From positions 1 to 64,000 of the forward strand of contig JAUSBW010000268.1 of the NCBI GenBank assembly GCA_030651815.1: a DNA stretch of 64,000 nt. Direction: 5' to 3'. The notes beneath the pieces were generated by a model. The model worked only from the letters and a program-made list of their open reading frames with translations. It had not been told where the DNA came from and did no database searches. Source of the stretch: Methanoregula sp. (GTDB taxonomy: Archaea > Halobacteriota > Methanomicrobia > Methanomicrobiales > Methanospirillaceae). Below are positions 30,263 through 40,316 of the stretch, piece by piece (positions within the stretch are counted from its first letter, which is position 1; each line of letters starts with the position of its first letter). The position numbers and the translations under genes are program-made.

Positions 30263-31544
30263 CCCTGAGACCATCAACGAGTACCTCCACGTGCTGAACC
30301 ACGCGATGCCCGGTGCAGCCGTTGTTCAGGAACACATGTGCGAGACTCACCCGGGACTCGTGGACGACTGTTACGTCAAGGTCTTCACGGGCGACGATGA
30401 GATGGCAGACGACCTTGAGCCCCAGTTCGTCCTCCCCATCGACAAGCTCTTCCCGGCCAAGATGGCCGCACAGCTGAAGGCAGCAGTCGGCAAGTCGATG
30501 TGGCAGGCTATACACATCCCCACCACCGTCAGCCGCACGTGCGATGGTGGAACCACCTCACGCTGGTCTGCAATGCAGATCGGTATGTCCTTTATCGGTG
30601 CGTACAAGATGTGCGCCGGTGAGGCAGCAGTCGCTGACCTCGCATTCGCCGCAAAGCACGCTGGTGTTATCCAGATGGCAGATATCCTGCCCGCCCGCCG
30701 TGCACGTGGCCCGAACGAGCCAGGTGGCATCAAGTTCGGACACTTCGCCGACATGATCCAGTCAGACCGCAAGTACCCCAACGACCCGGTACGGTCATCC
30801 CTTGAGATCGTCGCCGCAGGGTGCATGCTGTTCGACCAGATCTGGCTCGGATCCTACATGTCCGGTGGTGTCGGCTTCACCCAGTATGCAACCGCTGCAT
30901 ACACCGACAACATCCTTGATGACTACACCGCCTATGGTGTGGACTACATCAAGAAGAACCACGGTGGCATTGCAAAGGCAAAGGCGACCCAGGAAGTTAT
31001 CAACGACATCGCAACCGAGGTCAACCTCTACGGTATGGAGCAGTACGAGGAGTACCCGACCGCTCTCGAGTCCCACTTCGGTGGTTCCCAGCGTGCAACG
31101 GTTCTTGCCGCAGCATCAGGTATCACCGTTGCACTGGCAACCGCGAATTCCAACGCGGGCCTGAACGGCTGGTACCTGTCCATGCTCATGCACAAGGAAG
31201 GCTGGTCACGTCTCGGCTTCTTCGGCTACGACCTGCAGGACCAGTGTGGTTCCGCAAACTCCATGTCGATCCGTCCCGACGAGGGATTACTCGGCGAGCT
31301 CCGTGGACCGAACTACCCGAACTATGCAATGAACGTTGGTCACCAGGGAGGATACGCCGGTATTGCAGGCGCTGCCCACTATGGACGCGGAGATGCATGG
31401 ACCCTGTCCCCGTTGATCAAGATCACATTCGCCGACCCGTCGCTCAAGTTCGATTTCTCCGAACCACGCCGCGAGTTTGCAAAGGGTGCAATCCGCGAGT
31501 TCATGCCCGCGGGCGAGCGCTCACTGATCATACCAGCAAGGTAA
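30263..31544 (+). pseudogene. mcrA: Second mcrA copy, 5'-truncated (lacks about 137 N-terminal residues)
   Basis: Homology to mcrA begins at [10 protein letters not shown] and continues to the shared C-terminus [11 protein letters not shown]. Confidence 0.88.
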
Positions 31545-31674
31545 GATCATTCAATCACTTTTTTTTTCAGGGTTTTTTTAAGGCACCGCGAGCTGGTGGA
31601 ATTTTTTTCTGCTGCGTTTGAGGATTTTTTTTAATTGGATTGCTGTAAGCAGCGAGGATGAGGTACTTATCGTT

Positions 31675-31740
31675 GGCGGATCTTATGCTGCATGGGTTAT
31701 GGCAGCATACATAAGCGAGATAACACCTGCGTTTTTTGCG
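31675..31740. repeat. 66-bp direct repeat copy A flanking AAA ATPase gene
   Basis: GGCGGATCTTATGCTGCATGGGTTATGGCAGCATACATAAGCGAGATAACACCTGCGTTTTTTGCG; about 58/66 match to copy B. Confidence 0.75.
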
Positions 31741-31836
31741 ACACCCTCCATCCACCCGGTTACATGAGGGGAGCCAACAAAATTTAAGTGAGCAATGGCC
31801 GGGAAGATTCCCCCGGGTCTTACTCTCACCTTACAC

Positions 31837-33114
31837 TTATCCAAGCTCGGGTACCGGCTCTTCCAGCAACCACCGCCACACCGGGACAACAACAATATCC
31901 GGTTCTTTTTGACCCGGAATTTTTTCTTCCTGGTTGTATGTGAGGATCATACCCTGTTTAATCCCGAGCTCCTTCATTGCTTCCAGAAGTCCATTCACCT
32001 CACGCTCCCGGTTTGCGGCATTCAGTTCAAAACAGACCTGGATGGCAGAGGAAAGTGCGCCTTTGTATTCGGTAATGAAATCGCACTCATGCTTCTTACG
32101 ATAGTAATACACACCGGCATTCCGCCGTTTGAGCTCAATGAACACGAGATTTTCTAAAAGTCTCCCGCTATCACCGGAAAACCGGAATGAGACCGTATTT
32201 CTCATCCCGTTATCGATCACATAGATCTTTTTCGGGTTGGCATGCTGTTTCTTTAACGAAAAATCATACTTGAAGAGTTCAAAGATGAGGTATGACTCCT
32301 CTAAAAACCCGATATAACACCGGACCGACATCGCACTCTTAAAGTCCAGCGCATTTTTTAACGAGTGGTAACTCGCCTCCTTCGTCATGTTTGAGAAGAG
32401 GTAATGTACGAACTGACGAAACGCTTTCATATCGCGTATCCTGAACCGTGTAATGATGTCGCGGAACAGGATGTCATCGTAGATGCGCTTTAAAAATTCC
32501 CCGTCGCGGTATTTTAAAAATTCCGGAAACCCGCCATGTTCAAGATACTTATCGAAGGCAAAAAGAATTCCGGCCTTCTTTGATGAACTCACCTTGTGGT
32601 AATCGATATGCTCAAAATCCAGCATCTCAGTAAAGGCAAAGGGGTACAATTCGATCTTTGAATACCTGCCAGTCAGGTGCGTGGCAAGCTCGGAACTGAG
32701 CAGATTTGCATTTGAGCCGGTTAAGAATATCTTGTATCCTTCATCATGGATCCGCCGGATGAAACGCTCCCACCCCACTACGTTTTGGATCTTGTCAATG
32801 AACATGACCTTAAGGCCAGGGTGAATTTTATTAAACGCAAGCATGAGACTGGAAAAATCGGCCAGCTCAAAATCGATTAAGCGTTCGTCATCGAAATTGA
32901 GATAATAAAATTCCTTATACCGGTCCGCAAACTGCCTCATCAGCGTGGATTTCCCGCTCCTGCGGATCCCGGATATCACTACAATCTGTTCATGGGCGCA
33001 ATGCCTGATGAAATCCACCCGCCTTGACATGCCCGGCTCCCGTGAGAGAAACATTTCTTTCTGGTCAAGGATCAGTTCTTCCAGCCGCTTGTCAGGTATC
33101 ATAGATATTCCCAA
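31837..33114 (-). CDS. AAA ATPase with DUF4143-like C-terminus
   Basis: VVISGIRRSGKSTLMRQF, FYYLNFDDERL, IFLTGSNANLLSSELATHLTGRY. Confidence 0.9.
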   Translation of the reverse strand: MGISMIPDKRLEELILDQKEMFLSREPGMSRRVDFIRHCAHEQIVVISGIRRSGKSTLMRQFADRYKEFYYLNFDDERLIDFELADFSSLMLAFNKIHPGLKVMFIDKIQNVVGWERFIRRIHDEGYKIFLTGSNANLLSSELATHLTGRYSKIELYPFAFTEMLDFEHIDYHKVSSSKKAGILFAFDKYLEHGGFPEFLKYRDGEFLKRIYDDILFRDIITRFRIRDMKAFRQFVHYLFSNMTKEASYHSLKNALDFKSAMSVRCYIGFLEESYLIFELFKYDFSLKKQHANPKKIYVIDNGMRNTVSFRFSGDSGRLLENLVFIELKRRNAGVYYYRKKHECDFITEYKGALSSAIQVCFELNAANREREVNGLLEAMKELGIKQGMILTYNQEEKIPGQKEPDIVVVPVWRWLLEEPVPELG

Positions 33115-33260
33115 TATACAATTTTATGATAATTTGTATATTAGTAATATATAGTTATCCATCATCCGTCAGCGTGCTGATGCAGAGGATGGTGCCGGCA
33201 CCAATGTCCGGCACTTTTTGAGGAGTGGGACTAAAATCTCCATTTTGCATTACACACTTT

Positions 33261-33326
33261 GGCAGATCTTTTTTTGCATGGGTTATGGCAGCATACAAAA
33301 GCGAAATAACACCCGCATTTTTTGCG
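33261..33326. repeat. 66-bp direct repeat copy B flanking AAA ATPase gene
   Basis: GGCAGATCTTTTTTTGCATGGGTTATGGCAGCATACAAAAGCGAAATAACACCCGCATTTTTTGCG. Confidence 0.75.
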
Positions 33327-33978
33327 GCACGTCAATACCATAATTACCGTTTTATGGAAAATCTGCCCGTAAAACCGGCATTTTTTCCCGCCCGCGCCGC
33401 GCCCGTACTCAACTTTCCGGCTCCGGCTCAATCCGGGCAATTATTGAGCCCGTAATGGCCCATAAACTACCAAAATTCCCGCAGCTACCCTCTCTGCTTA
33501 AATATGTCCCGAATCATTTATTCTTTCACTACAATGATCAGAGAATTCATCGCACGACTGAGAACGAGGGCAAAGGAGATTGTGGCAGCCTGCATTGCAA
33601 AGATCGGGGCTGCCATAACAAAGTATACGCCCACACAAAAAGTTCGTGCCAGCACCAGCAGACTCATTGTACCAACAGGATCGGGTAATGCACTCAATGC
33701 GGGAAAACGGTACAGGTTGACAAGCGACCATGCCCCCATCTTCTCGCTCTACACATTTTTTGGTAATCGGTAAGTAACGCCGTATCTGGTGAATCCGGTA
33801 GTTTCGTATTAATGCTCTGACAGGTTACCTGCCGTCTTTTAAAAAACGGCCCTGACCTTAAAAAAGAGCCCCGGCTCTACCTGGCCAAGCCTTGAAATGG
33901 TGTGTTCAATTCAGAAAAAGAAGAGCGGATGCTCTTGATCAGGAATTGTCAGAAGAAAAAATCCAACAGTGATCAACC

Positions 33979-34287
33979 ATGACGACCAAAAAACAGGAAA
34001 ACAGAACAGAGGGATCCTTTGTGATCCCAGAGCGGAGGGGAAACGGCATTGCCGGACCTTGCCGCGAGGGATCCAAAACGGATGCAGCAGCGTCCGGTGT
34101 GGACAGGGCCGGACGAGAGAACAACGACGAGGAGTACAATGGTAAAGACGAACCGTTCAACCCGGTAAGAGATGTAATAAGGAAGACCGAACTCCTGGGC
34201 TGGGATGTCAGGTCTACTCACCGTTCGAGGCGGAAAGCTCCCGTTGATCCGGAAGAGAATCCAGATAACCCGGAGGAAGAGGAATGA
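33979..34287 (+). CDS. ORFan, charged hypothetical protein
   Basis: 102 aa; first of three translationally coupled ORFs. Confidence 0.55.
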   Translation: MTTKKQENRTEGSFVIPERRGNGIAGPCREGSKTDAAASGVDRAGRENNDEEYNGKDEPFNPVRDVIRKTELLGWDVRSTHRSRRKAPVDPEENPDNPEEEE

Positions 34288-34685
34288 ACGCGCCTGAAAA
34301 AAATCCGGATTGCGCCGGTGATCTGATTCTCTCCCTTGCTGAACGCCAGGACCGGATTTCAGTGCGGCTGAACAGGAAGATCGAGCGTCTTGATCACCGG
34401 ATTACGATTCTAAAAAGAGCGGGGGCGATCCCCATGACCGGGCGCCGTTCATCGATGGATACCGGAATCCCCCTCTATCTTATTCCCGCAGCTATCGACC
34501 ACCAGATCAGATTGCCGGGCGGGAGGATGTTCAGGATACGCGTGAAACGGACTTGCCGGTATCACGATAACATTATTGTCCGGACAAAATCGCTGCACAG
34601 GGAACTCCGGGTTCCCAAGAGTCCGTCATCCGCTCACTGGCCGGTTGACAACAGCGATAGTGAATGTGGGGGTGAGAACTCATGA
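34284..34685 (+). CDS. ORFan hypothetical protein
   Basis: 133 aa; ATGA overlaps on both sides. Confidence 0.6.
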   Translation: MNAPEKNPDCAGDLILSLAERQDRISVRLNRKIERLDHRITILKRAGAIPMTGRRSSMDTGIPLYLIPAAIDHQIRLPGGRMFRIRVKRTCRYHDNIIVRTKSLHRELRVPKSPSSAHWPVDNSDSECGGENS

Positions 34686-35161
34686 CCCGGGGAAGGCCAT
34701 CGTTACAGGCAATCGATGAGGCAGCCGTTATCGCAGCAAAACGCGGAGTAGTGATTGTGATTAAGCCTTCGAAAAAATCCCCATTCGATCTCTATGTCAT
34801 CCGTCCAAATGATAATGTGGCGATTAAAGTAAAACGGATCCGCTCGCGTATCCAGGGACCAAAAGAGATCTCCGTGACGTTCAGATACGAGATTGCAGAG
34901 ATCCGTTCACAGCAGCTGCCCCCCATGGTGCAGCGCGAGTTCTGGACCCTGACGCCGTGGGGAACCTGGCAGTTTTTCCTCATTCTGGATGACTGGATTG
35001 TTGAGGTCTCCTCCAATGGAGATCCCCTCCCATCCTCTTTGCAGGATCCAAAAAACCCTGCCCCTCCGGGTTCCCTGCCCGGTATTCTGAAAGAAATAAC
35101 ACGAGATACCGTTCCACGGTCAGGATTCCTCTGCCCTTTTTATGCACAGGTGCGAGGATAA
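34682..35161 (+). CDS. Hypothetical protein, possible PD-(D/E)XK-like fold
   Basis: 159 aa; SPFDLYVIRPNDNVAIKVKR resembles a degenerate D...xVK motif. Confidence 0.55.
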   Translation: MTRGRPSLQAIDEAAVIAAKRGVVIVIKPSKKSPFDLYVIRPNDNVAIKVKRIRSRIQGPKEISVTFRYEIAEIRSQQLPPMVQREFWTLTPWGTWQFFLILDDWIVEVSSNGDPLPSSLQDPKNPAPPGSLPGILKEITRDTVPRSGFLCPFYAQVRG

Positions 35162-35553
35162 ACCCCTGTTTTTCCTCCCCCATACGATCACCCTCATAGA
35201 CATGCACCCATCCGGGTTCAATGCGGGCTTGGATTACCCCTTTTCATCCTTTTTGACCGGTCTTATTGGAGGTTTTTCCGGGATGATTTTAGAAATACCT
35301 CATAAAAACGGGCAAATCGTAAAATGAAAGGTTTTGGTGAGGAAAAAACCGGCCTTAACAGACCCTATTGGATTTGATCCGTTTTTCCGTATGACCTGGA
35401 ACCAGTGGGAGTCAAAATGAGAGCGGCGAAAATATCTATGAAAGGCAAATTGCCGTAGTCCTTAGTTGGACCACCGAGAGCAATCAGCCCCTCAGACAAC
35501 CCCTCGATTGCTATTCCCAACGCCACTTTGCGGAATGCGGAGGGCTTCGATTG

Positions 35554-35670
35554 ATGATGGACAACGAACTCATCATCACCGTAGTTTTCCCAGGCGCAGG
35601 ACTGCTCGCCAGCGTGATCATATACGGGATACGCGTCATCCATGACCGGGTGCTCAATCACAGGGAGTAG
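35554..35670 (+). CDS. Small single-TM protein
   Basis: MMDNELIITVVFPGAGLLASVIIYGIRVIHDRVLNHRE*. Confidence 0.4.
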   Translation: MMDNELIITVVFPGAGLLASVIIYGIRVIHDRVLNHRE

Positions 35671-35751
35671 TAAGGTACATTATTGAGAACAATCGAGGCA
35701 GGGGCAAAAAAGATGCCCCTGCTCTTCCATTTTAATCAGTTTTTAAGAGAC

Positions 35752-36240
35752 TCAGGATTTTTTCGTAACCTCAACCGGATCAATGTTCGCATCGATCAGG
35801 CAATCAAAGGATACCGTTTCAAGCCACCCGGCTTTCTCAAACATATGCATGAAGCTGACGCCAATAACTATTGCACCGGAATGTTTCGCTATAACCGCTT
35901 TTACCTGCTCGGCTTTCACCGGCACGTTGGGCATTGAGAGCCCGCCCATAATGACAATTGCTTTGGGCTTTAAGGCAACCGAAGCCACGCGAGCCTGCAT
36001 GCCAACGTCAGCGACATGGCTGATATTCTTGGCCCTGCTCTCGTCTACGAACGGGACAAATACCTGCTCCAGCTCGAGCGAGCGGAGGGCAAACCCAAGC
36101 AGCTCGACAAACGGTGTGCAGGTGCCCGGGACACCGTAGTACACAATCTGATCGCCTTTTTTCAATCCCTTTGCCTCGACAAATTCCTTAAACGGGCGCA
36201 GGATGCCCGGGACACCGTGGAAGATTTCCTTTGTGGCCAT
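35752..36240 (-). CDS. DUF2124 family protein
   Basis: VYYGVPGTCTPFVELLGFALR...IVIMGGLSMPN. Confidence 0.8.
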   Translation of the reverse strand: MATKEIFHGVPGILRPFKEFVEAKGLKKGDQIVYYGVPGTCTPFVELLGFALRSLELEQVFVPFVDESRAKNISHVADVGMQARVASVALKPKAIVIMGGLSMPNVPVKAEQVKAVIAKHSGAIVIGVSFMHMFEKAGWLETVSFDCLIDANIDPVEVTKKS

Positions 36241-36703
36241 AATAGATCAATAGTCTTACCGGGAGATGATTAAAATTACCTGATCTCGCGTTTTTTTCAG
36301 GTGCCGGAAATGAGCGGGAGATCCCAGCCATTCTTGCAACCCTAATCTACCGAAACGCAAATATGAAGGTCGTTTTTTTGGGATATCTGAAATACCGGGT
36401 TTAATCAGAAATCCGTGGAACTGGTCGCGGAGCGGGGGCAAGCACGGTAAAGCCGTACGAAGCGGTTGACGATTTACTTCTGCTCCCACAATGAAAGACG
36501 CAGTCACTCCGAATCACATCGAATGCGGGTTGGCACATGAACCGGGCAATGGCAGCTACCAATATTCGGGAGCAGCGACGGTGACCGCGCATCGCATTTT
36601 TCCATCAGCATGACCCTGATGATGAGATTCCCGCTACAATCCGACACCTCATACCTATGCCAGCCATCAAAACAATCATGTGCCTGTGGGTTGAGCATTA
36701 GAT

Positions 36704-37258
36704 ATGAAAGTGCTGGGCTTATCAGGGAGCATGCGTAAGGAAGGCAACACCGCAGTGCTGATCAACGTCATTCTCGAACGTTGCCAAGGTGCGGGGATCG
36801 TGACGGAATTTGTCTCGCTTGCAGGAAAGAAGATCCACCCCTGTCTGGGCTGTGAGAAATGCAAGGAGAAGAAGTGCTGCGTAATCGAGAACGATGACTG
36901 GGCTAACATAATCAACAAAGTACTCGACTGCGATGTGCTCGTGATCGGTTCACCCACTTATTACTACGATGTGTGCGGCCATCTCAAGAATTTCATCGAC
37001 CGTACGTATTCCCTCTATCATGACCATAAGCTGGCAGGCAGAAAGGGCGTTGCTGTAGCTGTGCAGGCGCATAAGGGTGCAAGCCGGACGATCCAGACGC
37101 TTGAAGGATTCTTAAGTACTCATGAATTCTCATCGTTAGGCTCAGTCGAGGGTAACGGGTATCATGAGGGCGAAGTGCTGGCTGATAAGGAGGCAATAGA
37201 GAATGCCCGGAAGATCGGGGATAAGATTGTACGGCTCATAAACCCCCACCATAAGTGA
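36704..37258 (+). CDS. NADPH-dependent FMN reductase-like / iron-sulfur flavoprotein
   Basis: LGLSGSMRKEGNTAVLI...PCLGCEKCKEKKCCVIENDDW...IGSPTYYYDVCG. Confidence 0.88.
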   Translation: MKVLGLSGSMRKEGNTAVLINVILERCQGAGIVTEFVSLAGKKIHPCLGCEKCKEKKCCVIENDDWANIINKVLDCDVLVIGSPTYYYDVCGHLKNFIDRTYSLYHDHKLAGRKGVAVAVQAHKGASRTIQTLEGFLSTHEFSSLGSVEGNGYHEGEVLADKEAIENARKIGDKIVRLINPHHK

Positions 37259-37366
37259 TACAGGGGGGGGTCAGTCTCTCCCCATTCATGCTTTTTCCGG
37301 TCAGCTGTTTTTTCGTATCTTAAGAAGATATCCTGCCGGAATGCGAAAAAGAGGATTGGATCGCAC

Positions 37367-37440
37367 TCATTCCGCTGTTATCCGGTCGTAGAAGACTGCT
37401 GCAGCTACAGCACCAACCACTGGACCGATGATGCAGAACG
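37367..37440 (-). pseudogene. Aquaporin/MIP-family C-terminal remnant
   Basis: AIDPFCIIGPVVGAVAAAVFYDRITAE* on minus strand. Confidence 0.5.
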
Positions 37441-37551
37441 GATCGATTGCCATACAGCGATCCAGTGGGCCCCGACCAGTACTGACCGTACCGGTACAGA
37501 CTTGTCCGGCAGGCTTACAAGCAGGTCATTAATGACAGAGTGGTTACTCAT
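37441..37551 (-). pseudogene. DUF364/DUF4213-like N-terminal remnant
   Basis: MSNHSVINDLLVSLPDKSVPVRSVLVGAHWIAV then frame lost. Confidence 0.45.
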
Positions 37552-37672
37552 AGTGTTCTCCATAGTCTGTGATGCTGATTCTGAAAAACACGAACAATGG
37601 GTCGCATGCCGGAGATATTCATATTTTCCAGAATTTTCAGGATTCTGTGTATGATGCGATAGTTTAAATTAA

Positions 37673-37695
37673 TTATGCGCATATGAGTATTAATC
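37673..37695. promoter_or_regulatory. Shared motif TTATGCGCATATGAGTATTAATC, copy 1
   Basis: Near-identical to 51928-51948; lies between a TATA-like element and the NifX-like ATG. Confidence 0.6.
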
Positions 37696-37708
37696 AAAGG
37701 TTGAGATC

Positions 37709-38041
37709 ATGAAGTTATGTTTTACAGCAAAAGGCGCAACCCTCGACACCCTCTCAGAGGACAGGTTCGGGCGTGCACCGTATTTTATCATTGTTGAGAG
37801 CGAGAACGGATCCTTTGAAGCGATCCAGAACCCGTATGCCGATGGTGCGGGCGGCGTTGGCCCCAAAGCTGCTCAGGTACTCATCGCACACGATGTTAAG
37901 GCATTGATCAGCGGGCAGGTAGGCGGGAACGCACGTGAGGTAATCATTGGCGCAGGGATTGCGATGTACACGTACAACGCCGGCGGATCGGTGAAAGACG
38001 CATTCGACCAGTTCACGAAAAATACCCTTGTACGCTCATAA
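37709..38041 (+). CDS. NifX/NifB-type dinitrogenase iron-molybdenum cofactor-binding domain protein
   Basis: FGRAPYFIIVESENGSFEAIQNPY...GGVGPKAAQVLIAHDVKALISGQVGGNA. Confidence 0.88.
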   Translation: MKLCFTAKGATLDTLSEDRFGRAPYFIIVESENGSFEAIQNPYADGAGGVGPKAAQVLIAHDVKALISGQVGGNAREVIIGAGIAMYTYNAGGSVKDAFDQFTKNTLVRS

Positions 38042-38106
38042 CAGGGAGAAACAGAGAAACATACTCCGGCAGGAGACATATCGATGAGCCCACAGAGTGA
38101 TGAAAC

Positions 38107-38955
38107 ATGAAACTCGCAATTGCAAGTGGCAAGGGCGGTACCGGCAAGAGTATGGTAGCCGCAAATCTCGCCTTCACGCTCTCCCAGACTGAACCTGTCA
38201 CTCTCGTTGACTGCGATGTGGAGGAGCCAAATCTCCACCTCTTCTTCCCGGCGGCTGCCACGACAACGGAGGTTACCGTGCCGGTACCGGTTGTTGATGA
38301 TTTCTCCTGTAAATATTGCGGGAAGTGCGAGGACTTCTGCCAGTTTGGAGCGCTGACCGTACTCGAGAGCAGGGTCCTCTTCTTTCCCGAGCTCTGCCAC
38401 TCCTGCGGGGGGTGCACGCTGGTCTGCCCGAAAGGGGCCATCCACGAGGAGCCAAAAAGAATTGGAACCGTATCCATTTCTACTCCGCTGCCCCAGCTGA
38501 AGCTTATTTCAGGAATGTTAGACACCGGAATTCCCCATGCCGTGCCGATCATCAGGACCGCAAAAAAACTGGCAGTGGGCTATCCCCTGGTGATCTGCGA
38601 TACTGCGCCGGGCACCTCCTGTCCGGTTGTCGAGACACTGGACGGGTGTGATGCCTGTATCCTGGTGACAGAATCAACCCCGTTTGGCCTGCACGACCTG
38701 CGACTTGCCGTCGATGTGGCCGCCCGGCTGGGCGTCCCCATAGGCATCGTCATCAACCGTAGCGATGGAAAGGATCAGGCAACCCTTGCATTCTGCACCG
38801 ACCATGACCTTGAAGTGATGATGACCATTCCCTTCGAACGGGAAATTGCCGCCATCCAGAGCAGGGGAGATCTCCTCTGCCGGGTACGTCCGGAATGGCA
38901 GAAAGCCTTTGCCGCACTTTTTATCAAATGCAGTGCTCTTTCCGGGGGTGACTGA
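38107..38955 (+). CDS. MinD/ParA-like ATPase with inserted ferredoxin domain (1)
   Basis: SGKGGTGKSMVAANLA; CKYCGKCEDFC, CHSCGGCTLVCPKGAI. Confidence 0.9.
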   Translation: MKLAIASGKGGTGKSMVAANLAFTLSQTEPVTLVDCDVEEPNLHLFFPAAATTTEVTVPVPVVDDFSCKYCGKCEDFCQFGALTVLESRVLFFPELCHSCGGCTLVCPKGAIHEEPKRIGTVSISTPLPQLKLISGMLDTGIPHAVPIIRTAKKLAVGYPLVICDTAPGTSCPVVETLDGCDACILVTESTPFGLHDLRLAVDVAARLGVPIGIVINRSDGKDQATLAFCTDHDLEVMMTIPFEREIAAIQSRGDLLCRVRPEWQKAFAALFIKCSALSGGD

Positions 38956-39842
38956 TGATCCGGATTGCAGTGATCAGCGGTAAAGGGGGAACGGGCAAGA
39001 CGATGATCACCGCTGCGCTTGCCCAGTTGCTCCCGGGAAGCCTCGTGCTTGCGGACTGCGATGTAGACGCAGCGAATCTTGAGCTCCTTCTTAGCCCGAA
39101 GATAATCCGTACCGAACCATTCATGGGGATGAAGACTGCGGTGATCGATCCCACCCTCTGCGTACAGTGCGGAGAATGTGAAGCCCACTGCCGGTTCGAA
39201 GCGATTGCACGTGACGGGGATGCATACCGGGTAAGCCCGCTCCGCTGTGAAGGGTGTGCCGTGTGCACCTATGTCTGTCCTGCTGTTGCGGTCACCATGC
39301 AGCCGCGACAGACAGGTGAGATGATGTATTCAGATACAGAACGGGGGCACCTCGTGCATGCCCGTCTTGTGCCGGGCGCGGGCAACTCCGGGCTGCTTGT
39401 CTATGCAGTGAAAAAAACTGCCATGGAACAGGACCATAATTGCGATCTGTTCCTGATCGATGGTCCGCCCGGAACCGGCTGCCCGCTCATCTCCACAATC
39501 AGCGGTGTGGAGATTGTGCTGGTTGTCACTGAGCCGAGTGTCTCGGGGCTCCATGATCTCAAGCGGGTGGTGGAGGTCTGCCGGCAGTTCCGGCCACGGA
39601 TCCTTGTTGCGGTCAACCGGTTCGATCTGGAGCTGTCCCTTACAGAAACAATAAAGCTCTGGTGTAATGAAGAGCAGATTCCCATGATCGGGAAGATTCC
39701 CTTCGATCCTGTGGTCATCGAATTGGTCAGGAATGGCGTACCTGTCACCAGTGCAGGTACATCTCCCGCAGCACAAGCCATTCAAATGCTGGAATCCAAT
39801 CTTGAACAGGAGTTGAAGCACTATAGAGACCAGCGGAAGTGA
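38955..39842 (+). CDS. MinD/ParA-like ATPase with inserted ferredoxin domain (2)
   Basis: SGKGGTGKTMITAALA; CVQCGECEAHC, CEGCAVCTYVCP. Confidence 0.9.
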   Translation: MIRIAVISGKGGTGKTMITAALAQLLPGSLVLADCDVDAANLELLLSPKIIRTEPFMGMKTAVIDPTLCVQCGECEAHCRFEAIARDGDAYRVSPLRCEGCAVCTYVCPAVAVTMQPRQTGEMMYSDTERGHLVHARLVPGAGNSGLLVYAVKKTAMEQDHNCDLFLIDGPPGTGCPLISTISGVEIVLVVTEPSVSGLHDLKRVVEVCRQFRPRILVAVNRFDLELSLTETIKLWCNEEQIPMIGKIPFDPVVIELVRNGVPVTSAGTSPAAQAIQMLESNLEQELKHYRDQRK

Positions 39843-39873
39843 GGGGGGATGCCATCGACGGGGACGACCCCGC

Positions 39874-40239
39874 ATGAACCGGTCTATTGAGGGTGTGCCA
39901 TCTGCACGGTGCTATGCACCACAATGCAGCCCGAACAAACACGAGGAGATCGTTTCTCTGCTTCCCGAAGAACTGGCAGTACTGGATCTGATCGATCTGC
40001 AGGGTCTTGAACAGGAGCAGGCAGCAACAGTTCTCGGCGTCTCCAGAAAGACCATCTGGCGGGACATTCACGAGGCACGTCGCAAGATCACCGATGCCCT
40101 GATACATGGCAAAGCCCTGGAGATTGGAGGGTGCCTCCGCAGGCAAAAGGGGATCTGCCGTAGGGCGTCAGGAATTGACAACATCTCCCTGACAGGGAGC
40201 GCCGTTGACCAGTTGCCGGATGATCCCGGCGCTGAATAG
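39874..40239 (+). CDS. UPF0251/DUF134 HTH DNA-binding protein
   Basis: LDLIDLQGLEQEQAATVLGVSRKTIWRDIHEARRKITDAL. Confidence 0.85.
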   Translation: MNRSIEGVPSARCYAPQCSPNKHEEIVSLLPEELAVLDLIDLQGLEQEQAATVLGVSRKTIWRDIHEARRKITDALIHGKALEIGGCLRRQKGICRRASGIDNISLTGSAVDQLPDDPGAE

Positions 40240-40316
40240 TCACCGTGCAGCAGGAAGGAGACGATACCAATCATGATTTTTCTCCGGGCATGCAGCGGGA
40301 CAACGGGGTATGCCTG

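Noticed and set aside
33425-33450. Inverted repeat GGCTCAAT...ATTGAGCC
   Set aside because: Likely an ordinary terminator-like hairpin; no further context.
33518-33739. Hydrophobic minus-strand ORF (73 aa) resembling a membrane protein fragment
   Set aside because: No family recognised; could be a permease remnant or chance.
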